This document shows, piece after piece, positions 9,493 through 16,869 of a stretch of 64,000 nt of DNA. Source of the stretch: Halosimplex rubrum. GTDB taxonomy: Archaea > Halobacteriota > Halobacteria > Halobacteriales > Haloarculaceae. The stretch covers positions 930,001 to 994,000 of the forward strand of contig NZ_CP058910.1 of NCBI RefSeq assembly GCF_013415885.1, written 5' to 3'. Each line of letters starts with the position of its first letter. Position 1 is the stretch's first letter. Under the pieces are notes generated by a model. That model was not told the origin of the DNA. It saw nothing but the letters and a program-made list of their open reading frames with translations, and searched no databases. A program made the position numbers and the translations under genes.

Positions 9493-10182
9493 GTGTTCAG
9501 ATAAGGTTTGAAAGGTGAGGCGTAGCGTTTTCTGAGTGATTCATGCCCGAAAACGCTAGCCTCGGCGGTAATCTGGACCAATTCGACTTAGATTTTGTGG
9601 AGCGGGAAGCGACACCGCGACTGTTGATGAAGCTGAGTATTCAGTTGCATCTGGCTAGATTCTCACTTTCGAATACTGTTTCTGTTCTTGGGGTATTCGG
9701 TGTCAAACGTGCTCGTTCAACTGTTCATAATTGGGTTCACAAGGCTGATTTACAGCCCGAAGGTGGACACTCACCGGATCACGTCGCGGTTGACGAAACC
9801 GTGATCCGACTCAACGACGAGCAGTATTGGCTGTACGCTGCTGTCGATCCGGAAACGAACAAACTGCTGCATACAAAGCTGAGACCAGCTACAACGAAGG
9901 TGCTTGCTCAGTTATTTCTCGCCGAGCTCAGCGAGAAACACGACGTTGACGACGCCGTGTTTCTCGTCGATGCCTCCAAATCGTTACAAACTGCGTGTCA
10001 CCGACATGGCTTCGATTTCAGATACGAAAAACATGGAAATCGGAACGCTGTTGAACGTGTCTTCAGAGAAATAAAGCGGCGAACTGTACGATTCTCAAGT
10101 TGTTTCAGCAACGCCGACGCAGAAACAGCCGACGATTGGCTCAAATCGTTCAGCTTCGCATGGAATCAGCTTATCTGAACAC
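9493..10182 (+). mobile_element. IS6-family insertion sequence (complete)
   Basis: The 690-bp element is bounded by perfect 13-bp terminal inverted repeats: GTGTTCAGATAAG at 9493-9505 and CTTATCTGAACAC at 10170-10182. It contains one transposase gene filling almost the whole length. The flanking octamers GAGGCGCG (left) and GATGGGCG (right) differ at two positions, so there is no clean 8-bp target duplication. That suggests an old insertion or a recombination between copies. It sits after the thioredoxin 1 operon and does not break a visible gene. Confidence 0.88.
9543..10178 (+). CDS. IS6-family transposase
   Basis: The 211-aa protein has an N-terminal HTH region (about 25-65: LHLARFSLSNTVSVLGVFGV) and an rve/DDE catalytic domain. 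The first Asp is in HVAVDETVIRLNDEQYWLYA, the second in FLVDASKSLQTACHRHG, and the Glu in HGNRNAVERVFREIKRRT. Length and domain order match haloarchaeal IS6 members. The frame is intact and the stop lies inside the right inverted repeat, as is usual. The second Asp is followed by ASKSLQ rather than the common GAxWLQ, so activity is likely but not certain. Confidence 0.9.
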   Translation: MPENASLGGNLDQFDLDFVEREATPRLLMKLSIQLHLARFSLSNTVSVLGVFGVKRARSTVHNWVHKADLQPEGGHSPDHVAVDETVIRLNDEQYWLYAAVDPETNKLLHTKLRPATTKVLAQLFLAELSEKHDVDDAVFLVDASKSLQTACHRHGFDFRYEKHGNRNAVERVFREIKRRTVRFSSCFSNADAETADDWLKSFSFAWNQLI

Positions 10183-10234
10183 GATGGGCGCGCTCCGGGT
10201 AAGACTTAGGGTTCTGTATTGTGTATAGTTGTGT

Positions 10235-10453
10235 ATGGAGAACAATATCGGTGCCACAGACAGACTGATCCGGATCACCGTCGGCATCGCACTCGCGGCC
10301 GTGGGACTCGCGTCGCTCGGTGACCTGCTCGGCTTCGGTGTGACGGTCGGCACGGTTCTGACGCTGCTGGGCCTCGTGCTCGCCGGGACCGGGATCGTTC
10401 GGGTCTGTCTCCTGTACCGCCTGCTGGGTGTGGACACGTCGAGGTCCCGCTAG
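10235..10453 (+). CDS. YgaP-type (DUF2892) small membrane protein
   Basis: The 72-aa protein MENNIGATDRLIRITVGIAL has two transmembrane helices (about 14-32 and 38-60). The opening N-x-G-x-x-D-R-x-x-R is the signature of the YgaP transmembrane domain (DUF2892), which in bacteria is fused to rhodanese. Here it stands alone beside thioredoxin and sulfur genes. The start is ATG at 10235. Upstream lies the tandem half-site TTGTGTAT-AG-TTGTGTAT (10219-10236), which runs into the start codon. That is unusual and could be a direct repressor site. The next gene starts 2 nt after the stop. Confidence 0.8.
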   Translation: MENNIGATDRLIRITVGIALAAVGLASLGDLLGFGVTVGTVLTLLGLVLAGTGIVRVCLLYRLLGVDTSRSR

Positions 10454-10455
10454 GG

Positions 10456-11049
10456 ATGGATCGGTTCCAGAACACCGGACAGCCCGACTGGGACTGGTGG
10501 AGCAGACTCTGGCCGACGCCCGGTGCGACGCTCCGGAAACTCGGTCTCGCGTCCGGCGAGTCGGTCGCCGAGGTCGGCTGTGGGAGCGGCTACTTTGCCC
10601 TTCCAGCCGCCCGTATCGCCGAACCTGAGCCAGTGTACGCGATTGACTTGGACGCGTCATTGCTCGACGAACTCGATAGTCTCGCCGAACAGCAGGACAT
10701 CGAGAACGTCGTCCCGATCCACGGCGACGCCCGGAACCTGACCGGCGTCCTCCCCGAACCAGTCACCACGCTCGTCGTGGCAAACACGTTCCACGGCGTC
10801 GACGACCAGGCGGGATTGGTCGAACAAGCGTTCGAAGCCATCGAGTCCGGCGGGCGTCTGATCGTCGTCAACTGGCACGAGCGCCCGCGGGAGACGACGA
10901 CTGTCGGAGGTGACCCTCGGGGACCCCCGACGGGGCTTCGGATGACGCCAGAAGAGACCGAAGCTGCCGTGCTCTCGACGGCCTCCTTCGAGCGTGACCG
11001 ACAGGTCGAGCTACCCCCGTACCACTACGCGCTCGTATTCGAGCGGTAG
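10456..11049 (+). CDS. Class I SAM-dependent methyltransferase
   Basis: The 197-aa enzyme starts MDRFQNTGQPDWDWW. Motif I is SVAEVGCGSGYFALPAA and the acidic loop is VYAIDLDASLLDEL. Motif IV is TLVVANTFHGVDDQ and a late strand is GGRLIVVNWHERP. The layout is that of the UbiE/ArsM-like group, without a visible metalloid cysteine set. It is separated by only 2 nt from the YgaP-like gene and is probably co-transcribed with it. It resembles the methyltransferase at 4029-4589 in the closing VNWHERP/VDWSAT strand. Substrate unknown. Confidence 0.85.
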   Translation: MDRFQNTGQPDWDWWSRLWPTPGATLRKLGLASGESVAEVGCGSGYFALPAARIAEPEPVYAIDLDASLLDELDSLAEQQDIENVVPIHGDARNLTGVLPEPVTTLVVANTFHGVDDQAGLVEQAFEAIESGGRLIVVNWHERPRETTTVGGDPRGPPTGLRMTPEETEAAVLSTASFERDRQVELPPYHYALVFER

Positions 11050-11106
11050 TCGGGCGACCCTCCCTGTGGTTTCCCGATTGCCACCCAGTCTAGGGTGGCA
11101 TAGACG

Positions 11107-11162
11107 AGTTCACAAGGTGGTTGAATTCAGAACTACCGAGGATGAATTCCCTGCTCAGTGCG
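11107..11162 (+). repeat. Inverted repeat flanking doxX, left copy
   Basis: About 55 bp beginning AGTTCACAAGGTGG. It recurs in reverse complement at 11869-11923 with clearly over 80 percent identity by eye. The pair encloses the DoxX gene. Confidence 0.75.
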
Positions 11163-11220
11163 TATGCATACTTAGCGCCGACACTCTGTTCGAAAGCGAG
11201 TCGAAGGTGCGAAAACGGCC

Positions 11221-11787
11221 CTACCCAAGGAGATACCGAGTCCAGGGATATCGTTCGACGAGCGGCTGCCCATTGATTTCGTACTGTTCGATATAGGCGT
11301 CCACCCCGAGGATACGGCCGGCACCGAAGGCGGCGACCGAGAGGAACACGAGCATGTACGCGAAATCCCCGTTGATGTAGCCGTGAGCGATATCCCAGTT
11401 TCCGAGGTAGAACATCAGCATCATGAACGCGCCCCAGAACGCAGCGAGGCGCGTGAGTGCACCGAACAGAAGCCCTAATCCGATAAATACCTCCCCCCAT
11501 GGGACAGCAATATTTACGAAGTCTACGAACCACGCAGTGTCACCCATCGTAACAAAGAGGTCGGCAACGGGACTTCCGTTGGCTGGTGGCGCGTTCTGCA
11601 AGTATCCCGACGCGCTAAAGCTCCCGGATAAGATCTTTTCAAAACCACTCTGGAAGAATGCCAATCCCATCATCAGTCGCAACGCGAGGATAAACCACAC
11701 ACTCAGCGTATGAAGTCGTCCATTTGCTGTGAATCCAGCAACCGTACTTTGAAGTTGTACCTCTTGAGAGGACATACTGAGATCCAT
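11221..11787 (-). CDS. DoxX/DoxD family membrane protein
   Basis: The 188-aa protein has four predicted transmembrane helices. The DoxX hallmark is in the first helix (LRLMMGLAFFQSGFEKILSG), then GEVFIGLGLLFGALTRLAAF and ILGVDAYIEQY at the C-terminus. The DoxD group includes the quinone-binding subunit of archaeal thiosulfate:quinone oxidoreductase, and other DoxX proteins act in redox homeostasis or sulfur stress. Beside the SQR-like and TusA genes a sulfur role is plausible but not shown. The whole gene lies between two 55-bp inverted repeats. ATG at 11787 is used; ATG at 11775 is an alternative. Confidence 0.82.
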   Translation of the reverse strand: MDLSMSSQEVQLQSTVAGFTANGRLHTLSVWFILALRLMMGLAFFQSGFEKILSGSFSASGYLQNAPPANGSPVADLFVTMGDTAWFVDFVNIAVPWGEVFIGLGLLFGALTRLAAFWGAFMMLMFYLGNWDIAHGYINGDFAYMLVFLSVAAFGAGRILGVDAYIEQYEINGQPLVERYPWTRYLLG

Positions 11788-11868
11788 ACATAGCCAACTG
11801 GTAAAGAGTCTTCGTCACTTAGAACGCCCGTGCCAGACTTCTGCGGTACCGCTGTTGTATCTCTAACC

Positions 11869-11923
11869 GTACTGAGCAGGTGATTCATCTCCAGTAGTTC
11901 TGAAACCAGCCACCTTGTGAACT
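11869..11923 (-). repeat. Inverted repeat flanking doxX, right copy
   Basis: Reverse-complement partner of 11107-11162. The best-conserved cores are AGTTCACAAGGTGG, TTCAGAACTAC and CCTGCTCAGT. It lies 80 nt upstream of the DoxX start. Confidence 0.75.
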
Positions 11924-11970
11924 GTTCTGTGACCGCTTCACCCACCCATCTTCCCTACGGATTTTCAGAA

Positions 11971-11987
11971 TCTTGGAATCCATACAC
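11971..11987 (-). promoter_or_regulatory. TTGT-N9-CCAA element before tusA-sqr operon
   Basis: The plus strand reads TTGG-N9-ACAA, that is TTGTGTATGGATTCCAA on the minus strand. It is 45 nt before the GTG start at 12032. The orientation is reversed relative to the gene, unlike the thioredoxin promoters. Confidence 0.55.
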
Positions 11988-12031
11988 AATACTAATACTG
12001 TCCGTTCCCAACTGTCGCCTGTGAGATACCC

Positions 12032-12268
12032 GTGACTGACATCGAGCCTGACGGTACGGTCGACGCCAGAGGCGCAACCTGTCCCGGTCCACTGATGGAC
12101 CTCATCGGAAAGATCCGGGGCGCTGAGTCGGGGGACGTGATCCGACTCCTGAGCGACAACGAACAATCGCTCACCGACGTGCCCGAGTGGGCCGAGGAAG
12201 CCGGCAACGAACTACTCACGGTCGAGGAACGCGACGACTACAACGCGTTCTACGTGGAGAAAGCATGA
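12032..12268 (+). CDS. tusA: TusA-family sulfur carrier 1
   Basis: The 78-aa protein has the TusA/SirA fold with the persulfide cysteine C17 in DARGATCPGPLMDL (CPxP motif at the start of helix 1). TusA proteins carry sulfane sulfur as a persulfide between enzymes. The gene starts with GTG at 12032. It overlaps the SQR-like gene by four bases (ATGA), so carrier and oxidoreductase are translationally coupled. This suggests that sulfur released by sulfide or persulfide oxidation is handed to TusA. The shared operator lies 45 nt upstream. Confidence 0.92.
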   Translation: MTDIEPDGTVDARGATCPGPLMDLIGKIRGAESGDVIRLLSDNEQSLTDVPEWAEEAGNELLTVEERDDYNAFYVEKA

Positions 12269-13410
12269 CCGAGCACGTCGTCATCGTCGGTGGCGGGACC
12301 GGCGGGACCGTCCTCGCGAACGACCTCGCGGACCGACTCGAACCCGAACTCGACGCCGGCGACGTCCGCGTCACGCTGGTCAACGACGACCCCGACCACG
12401 TCTACAAACCGGTCTGGCTGTACGTGCCGTTCGGCCAGCGCGAGCTAGACGACGGACGCCGCCGGCTCGCTGACCTCGTCGATGACGCAATCGATCTCCG
12501 GATCGGCCGCGTGTCCGACATCGACACCGAGTCCCAGCGGCTCCAGTTCCACGGGAGCGCCCCGTCCGTCGGCTACGATTACCTCGTGCTGGCGACCGGG
12601 TCGACGCTAGAGCCCGACCAGATACCTGGCCTCACGGAGGACGGTCACAACTACTACAGCGAGTCGGGCGCGACCGAACTGCGCGACGAACTGCTCTCGT
12701 TCACCGAGGGCGACCTCGTGTTGAGCGTGATCGGAACTCCGCACATGTGTCCGGCTGCGCCACTGGAGTTCGTCTTCATGGCCGACGACTGGCTCCGCGA
12801 GCGCGGTCTCCGGGAGGACGTCGACATCACGTACACGTACCCGATACAGCGCGTCCATGGCAACCCCCACATCGCCGAGTGGGCTCGTCCCATCATGGAG
12901 GAACGGGACATCCAGGTGGAGACGTTCTTCAACGCCGAGTCGGTCGACCCGGAGACGGAGACGATCACGTCGATGGAGGGGACCGAACTCGACTACGACC
13001 TGCTCGTGGCCATCCCGCCCCACCGCGGTATCGACCTGATCGAGGAGGCGGGGCTCGGCGACGACGGCTGGGTCGACGTCGACAAGCACACGCTGGAAGC
13101 CGAGGCCGCCGAGAACGTCTACGCGCTCGGGGACACCGCCGACACCGGCGTCCCGAACGCGGGCAGCGTCGCACACTACCAGGCCGGCGTCGTCGGCCAG
13201 CGCCTCGCCAGCGAGATTCGGGGCCGCCCGGCGACGGCGACCTACGACGGGAAGACGCTGTGCTTCATCGAGACGGGGATGGACGCGGCGTCGTTCGTGG
13301 AGTTCGACTACGAGAATCCGCCGTCGCCGGCGCCGCCCTCGGAGAAACTCCACTGGTCGAAGCTGGCGTACAACGAGTCGTACTGGCTGACCGCTCGAGG
13401 ACTGCTCTGA
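12265..13410 (+). CDS. SQR-like FAD-dependent oxidoreductase
   Basis: The 381-aa flavoprotein has an N-terminal FAD fold, HVVIVGGGTGGTVLAND. The middle NAD/quinone-side domain carries GYDYLVLATGS, and ENVYALGDTADTG is the second FAD motif. Two cysteines stand where sulfide:quinone oxidoreductases have their redox pair: C162 (GTPHMCPAAPLEFVFM) and C333 (TLCFIETG). The third SQR cysteine is absent. The C-terminus EKLHWSKLAYNESYWLTARG resembles the amphipathic membrane-binding end of SQRs. It probably oxidises sulfide to persulfide/polysulfide with quinone as acceptor. A flavocytochrome-like or other disulfide reductase role is the alternative. Confidence 0.88.
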   Translation: MTEHVVIVGGGTGGTVLANDLADRLEPELDAGDVRVTLVNDDPDHVYKPVWLYVPFGQRELDDGRRRLADLVDDAIDLRIGRVSDIDTESQRLQFHGSAPSVGYDYLVLATGSTLEPDQIPGLTEDGHNYYSESGATELRDELLSFTEGDLVLSVIGTPHMCPAAPLEFVFMADDWLRERGLREDVDITYTYPIQRVHGNPHIAEWARPIMEERDIQVETFFNAESVDPETETITSMEGTELDYDLLVAIPPHRGIDLIEEAGLGDDGWVDVDKHTLEAEAAENVYALGDTADTGVPNAGSVAHYQAGVVGQRLASEIRGRPATATYDGKTLCFIETGMDAASFVEFDYENPPSPAPPSEKLHWSKLAYNESYWLTARGLL

Positions 13411-13412
13411 CC

Positions 13413-14039
13413 ATGTCCGAACAGGAGAACTCCGACCAGTCCGAGCTGGAGGCGGCGATCGAACAGAACCCCGAGGCAGTCGCCGAGTTCGTGGAGCACC
13501 TCGACGCCGTCAACGAGCTACTGGACGTGCTCTCGCTGGGCGAGAGCGCGCTCGACGACGAGATGGTCCGCGAGCTCTCGGCGACGGGGTCGACGCTGGC
13601 GGAGTCCGCCGACGGGCTGGCGACCGACGAGACCGCGGCGCTGGCCGAGACGGTCGGGGAGAACGGCGACGAACTGCGTGAGGCACTCGACACGTTGCTC
13701 GCGCTCCAGCGCAGCGGTACGCTCGACGAACTGGCCGAGATCGCGGAAGTCGGGTCGCTGGCGACTGCGGCACTCGACGACGAGATGGTCACGTCACTGG
13801 CGGGCACCGGCGCCGCGCTTGGCGAAGTCGCGCAGACGGCGTCCGACGACGACACTCGTGACGGCATCGAAACGTTGTTAGAGAGTGTCGGTGAAGCGGA
13901 GCGGAACTCACCCGAGCAGGTCGGAGCCGTCGGCCTGGTTCGCGGATTACGTGACCCGGATGTCCAGTACGGGCTGGGCTACCTGCTGGCGCTTGCAGGC
14001 GCGCTCGGCCGTGCGCAATCTACCGAGAAGTCGTACTAA
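13413..14039 (+). CDS. DUF1641 protein, partner of SQR-like flavoprotein
   Basis: The 208-aa, very acidic, all-helical protein has two similar halves: LDVLSLGESALDDEMVRELSATGSTLAE and LAEIAEVGSLATAALDDEMVTSLAGTGAALGE. This is an internal duplication typical of DUF1641. The C-terminal LVRGLRDPDVQYGLGYLLALAGALG is the family's conserved tail. DUF1641 genes are often next to SQR-like flavoproteins or formate dehydrogenase subunits and are thought to be accessory proteins. It begins 2 nt after the flavoprotein stop, so the operon is tusA-sqr-DUF1641. Confidence 0.85.
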   Translation: MSEQENSDQSELEAAIEQNPEAVAEFVEHLDAVNELLDVLSLGESALDDEMVRELSATGSTLAESADGLATDETAALAETVGENGDELREALDTLLALQRSGTLDELAEIAEVGSLATAALDDEMVTSLAGTGAALGEVAQTASDDDTRDGIETLLESVGEAERNSPEQVGAVGLVRGLRDPDVQYGLGYLLALAGALGRAQSTEKSY

Positions 14040-14106
14040 TCGGTCCCTTCGGGTCGGGCCACTCTCCCAGTCGATGTAGACGGGGGAGTGACCGATCCAA
14101 GTTATA

Positions 14107-14123
14107 TTGTGCAATCGACCCAA
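14107..14123 (+). promoter_or_regulatory. TTGT-N9-CCAA element before thioredoxin 2
   Basis: TTGTGCAATCGACCCAA matches the shared pattern exactly. TATTAAA begins 4 nt later, about 30 nt before the ATG at 14157, which fits a leaderless transcript. Confidence 0.7.
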
Positions 14124-14156
14124 GACTATTAAACAGCCGGTGCGTAGCGTCTCGTA

Positions 14157-14495
14157 ATGGCAACACAGACAGCGGAGACGGACAGCGTGGTTTCGCTCGG
14201 TGAGGACGACATCGAAGCGGTCGTCGAGGACAGTCGCGTCACGCTCGTGGAATTCTACACGGAGTGGTGTGGCACCTGCAAACGGATGGAGCCGGTTCTC
14301 GAGACGATCGCCGTAGACACGGACGCGACGATCCTGACGGTCGACATCGAATCCAATCTCGAAACCGCGATCGAGTACGGTGCCCAGAACACGCCCACCT
14401 TCGTCCTGTTCGTCGACGGGCAACCGGTGAAACAACTCCGTGGCGGCCAGACCGAACAGTCACTCCGAGAACTGATCGCCCGGTACAGTGACTAA
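14157..14495 (+). CDS. Thioredoxin-like protein 2 with C-G-T-C active site
   Basis: The 112-aa protein is a single thioredoxin domain. The active site is C38-G-T-C41 in FYTEWCGTCKRMEP, with Thr replacing the usual Pro. The cis-proline sits in AQNTPTFVLFVDG. The changed CxxC should alter redox potential, perhaps towards a persulfide or specific partner rather than general reduction. The shared operator and a TATA-like box lie directly upstream. A class V aminotransferase follows after 15 nt, so the pair is probably one operon. Confidence 0.92.
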   Translation: MATQTAETDSVVSLGEDDIEAVVEDSRVTLVEFYTEWCGTCKRMEPVLETIAVDTDATILTVDIESNLETAIEYGAQNTPTFVLFVDGQPVKQLRGGQTEQSLRELIARYSD

Positions 14496-14510
14496 TTTGC
14501 GGAGGATGAG

Positions 14511-15629
14511 ATGAACCCTAGAGAACTCCGCGCCGATACGCCCGCCCTGCACGAGGACATCTACCTGAATTTCGGTGCTCACGGCCCGAGTCCACGGTAC
14601 GTCGTCGAGGCCGCAGACGAGTTCGTGCAGTCACACGAGTACGATACGAGTACTCGAAACGACCCCTACGAGGTGGCCTTCGACACCTATGACCGCGTGC
14701 GGGAGCGTGTCGCCACCTTCGTCGGTGCGGACACCGACGAGATCGCACTCACGGAGAGTACGACCGCGGGTATCAACGCCGTCGCGACCGCCATCGACTG
14801 GGGGCCCGGCGATACTGTCGTTCGGACCGACCTCGAGCATCCAGCCGGGACGCTCCCGTGGCAACGCCTCGAACAGGAGGGCGTCGAGGTTCGCGTCGTC
14901 GAGACCGAGGACGGCCGCGTCGATCTCGACGCCTTCGCCGAGGCCGTCGCCGACGCGCGTCTGGCGTGTTTCAGCGCGGTGACCTGGACGCACGGTACCC
15001 GGTTACCCGTCGCCGACCTCGTCGACATCGCCCACGAGGCCGGCGCGTTCGCGCTCGTCGACGCCGTGCAAGTGCCGGGACAGCTCCCCCTCAATGTCGG
15101 CGAGTGGGGCGCGGACGCCGTCGCGGCGGCCGGCCACAAGTGGTTGCTGGGGCTGTGGGGCGGCGGCTTCCTCTACGTCGACCGCAACGCCGCTGAAGCT
15201 CTCCAGCCCACCACAGTTGGCTACCGAAGCGTCGAAACCCCGACTGCAGATCCCTACGAGTTCGCGCCCGGCGCCCGACGATTCGAGGTCGGGTCGTCGA
15301 ATCCGGCTCCACACGTCGCCCTGGCCGAGGCCATCGATGCGATCGGTGAGGTCGGTGTCGACCGTATCGCCGACCGGAGCCAGAAATTGGCCGGCCATCT
15401 GGCTGATGGCGTCCCTGACGACAGGCTTCTCAGTCCTATGGACCCCGAGTCGGGACTCGTGACGATCGACGTCGACGACCCCGAAGCGACGGTGGACCGA
15501 CTCGCGTCGGAGGGGATCGTCGTTCGTGCCCTGCCAACGCCGGACGCCGTCCGCGCGTCGGTCCACGCGGTCAACACGCACGCAGAAATCGAGCGGCTGC
15601 TGGACGCCCTCGAACCGGAGTGGAACTGA
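14511..15629 (+). CDS. Class V aminotransferase (cysteine desulfurase-like fold)
   Basis: The 372-aa PLP enzyme has the class V pattern: ALTESTTAGINAVATAIDW binds the cofactor phosphate, FALVDAVQVPGQLPL contains the PLP-ring aspartate, and AAAGHKWLLGLWGGG carries the Schiff-base lysine K210. There is no cysteine in the C-terminal loop where SufS/IscS have their persulfide cysteine. Direct desulfuration like NifS is therefore doubtful, and a C-S lyase or aminotransferase activity on a sulfur amino acid is equally possible. Coupling with the CGTC thioredoxin supports a role in sulfur mobilisation. Confidence 0.85.
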   Translation: MNPRELRADTPALHEDIYLNFGAHGPSPRYVVEAADEFVQSHEYDTSTRNDPYEVAFDTYDRVRERVATFVGADTDEIALTESTTAGINAVATAIDWGPGDTVVRTDLEHPAGTLPWQRLEQEGVEVRVVETEDGRVDLDAFAEAVADARLACFSAVTWTHGTRLPVADLVDIAHEAGAFALVDAVQVPGQLPLNVGEWGADAVAAAGHKWLLGLWGGGFLYVDRNAAEALQPTTVGYRSVETPTADPYEFAPGARRFEVGSSNPAPHVALAEAIDAIGEVGVDRIADRSQKLAGHLADGVPDDRLLSPMDPESGLVTIDVDDPEATVDRLASEGIVVRALPTPDAVRASVHAVNTHAEIERLLDALEPEWN

Positions 15630-15753
15630 CGCGAACGCCGTTCTCTGCCGTACCACGCTCCGATGTCTCTCGGACTGTGTGTAGAAAGTGGACGTCGCTG
15701 CTGGAGTAGCCGTCCGTGGGATACTGCGTATCAGAGAGAATTGACGGCCTACT

Positions 15754-15975
15754 TTACTCGACCTGTACGCGACCGTTCTCGTCGACGACGACGTCGTGAC
15801 CACGATACGCGAAACGAATCTCGAGGGCAGACGTTGCCGAATCCTCGATCAACGTTTCGAGCGCATCCGGGTCGGTGACTTCGGCTAGCGGCGGGTCGAG
15901 TGTGACGGGCTCGACGCCCTCTTCCTCTGCGACGGTATCGACGATCTGGGGGATAGGGTCTTCGAGTTCATTCAT
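15754..15975 (-). CDS. HalOD1 output-domain protein
   Basis: The 73-aa protein consists only of a halobacterial output domain 1. It has the pattern I-V-D-T-V-A-x-x-E-G-V, L-D-P-P-L-A-E-V-T-D-P-D-A-L-E and a closing strand pair HDVVVDENGRVQV. HalOD1 occurs alone or attached to signal-transduction proteins; its action is unknown. It is the third gene of the minus-strand tusA-dsrE2 operon, starting 6 nt after dsrE2. This ties an otherwise signalling-type domain to sulfur relay genes. Confidence 0.85.
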   Translation of the reverse strand: MNELEDPIPQIVDTVAEEEGVEPVTLDPPLAEVTDPDALETLIEDSATSALEIRFAYRGHDVVVDENGRVQVE

Positions 15976-15981
15976 CGAAGG

Positions 15982-16578
15982 TTAGACGAGAAGTTGGATG
16001 TCGGCGTCGGCCATGTCTTGGAGGGCGGTGGCGGCGCCGACGCCCGTGGTGACGCCGTCGTAGAAGTCGTCCTCGTCGTAGTCCATCAGGTCGATAGTCA
16101 TCTGACAGGCCTGGAACTCCACGCCCATGTCGAGGCTCGTCTCGAGGAGCTCCTCGATGGTGGCGGTGTCGTTGTCGTCGATCTTCTTCTCCATCATCTT
16201 CGTCGTCACGCGGTCCATCCCGGGGAGGGCGGCGACCGCGTTGGGCACGGGCATGTTGGGGTTGCCGACCGAACTCAGCTTGAGGTTCTTCGAGCGCTCC
16301 TCGTGGAGGATGTCCAGTCCCCAGAACGTGTGGAAGACCGTCACCTCGTAGCCGAACGCGGCGGCGGTGCTGGCGAGGATCAGCGGCGGATAGGCCATGT
16401 CCAGTGTCCCCTTGGTCGCGATGATGGACATCTTCTTGCCGGCGTCCTCGTCGCTCGCCTCGGCGAGCGATTCCTCGAGCTCCTCGACGCGCGCGGCCAG
16501 CTCCGCGCGGGAGGGCGCGTCACTTTCGGCCGCGTCGGGAGCGTCTTCGGCTGTCGTGTCTGACGTGTCCGTGCTCAT
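15982..16578 (-). CDS. DsrE/DsrF-like family (DsrE2) sulfurtransferase
   Basis: The protein is about 198 aa. An acidic, coiled N-terminal arm (first 50 residues) precedes the DsrE2 domain: KKMSIIATKGTLDMAYPPLI, FGYEVTVFHTFWGLDIL, and the conserved cysteine C158 in EFQACQMTIDLM. A central loop, NMPVPNAVAALPGMDRVTTK, is the family's membrane-like segment. DsrE2 proteins work with TusA and rhodanese in persulfide transfer. The gene follows tusA 2 directly: a GTG start at 16584 would overlap the tusA stop (GTGA), and ATG at 16578 is the alternative used here. Confidence 0.9.
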   Translation of the reverse strand: MSTDTSDTTAEDAPDAAESDAPSRAELAARVEELEESLAEASDEDAGKKMSIIATKGTLDMAYPPLILASTAAAFGYEVTVFHTFWGLDILHEERSKNLKLSSVGNPNMPVPNAVAALPGMDRVTTKMMEKKIDDNDTATIEELLETSLDMGVEFQACQMTIDLMDYDEDDFYDGVTTGVGAATALQDMADADIQLLV

Positions 16579-16580
16579 CT

Positions 16581-16826
16581 TCACTCCGTCTTGCGCACGT
16601 AGTGTTTGTACACGTCACCGCTCTCCTCCTGTGCGAGTAGCTCGACGCCGTCCGTGCCGTCGGCCCAGCCGTCGATGTCGCTCATACTGCCCGAGTCGGT
16701 CGCGAGTACCTCCAGGACCTCGTCGGCGTCGAGGTCGTCGATGGCCGATTTGGTCTTGACGACCGGCATCGGGCACGATGCACCTTTCACGTCGAGCGTC
16801 TCCGCGATGTCGTATTCTGCACTCAT
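16581..16826 (-). CDS. tusA: TusA-family sulfur carrier 2
   Basis: The 81-aa TusA-fold protein has the persulfide cysteine C18 in VKGASCPMPVVKTK (CPMP variant). It differs from the first TusA (CPGP) and is paired with DsrE2 instead of SQR. The two carriers therefore probably serve different donors. The first gene of a minus-strand operon tusA-dsrE2-HalOD1, it is divergent from the rhodanese-MBL operon. The shared operator lies 27-43 nt before its start. Confidence 0.93.
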   Translation of the reverse strand: MSAEYDIAETLDVKGASCPMPVVKTKSAIDDLDADEVLEVLATDSGSMSDIDGWADGTDGVELLAQEESGDVYKHYVRKTE

Positions 16827-16852
16827 TGTTGTGTCCGCTCCGTTGGTCTGTC

Positions 16853-16869
16853 TTGGAGCTAATGCACAA
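16853..16869 (-). promoter_or_regulatory. TTGT-N9-CCAA element before tusA 2
   Basis: Read on the minus strand it is TTGTGCATTAGCTCCAA, preceded by AATA, in the same orientation relative to the gene as at the thioredoxin promoters. Confidence 0.65.

Noticed and set aside
9485-10190. Target-site duplication around the IS6 element
   Set aside because: The flanking octamers GAGGCGCG and GATGGGCG agree at only six of eight positions; not a true duplication.
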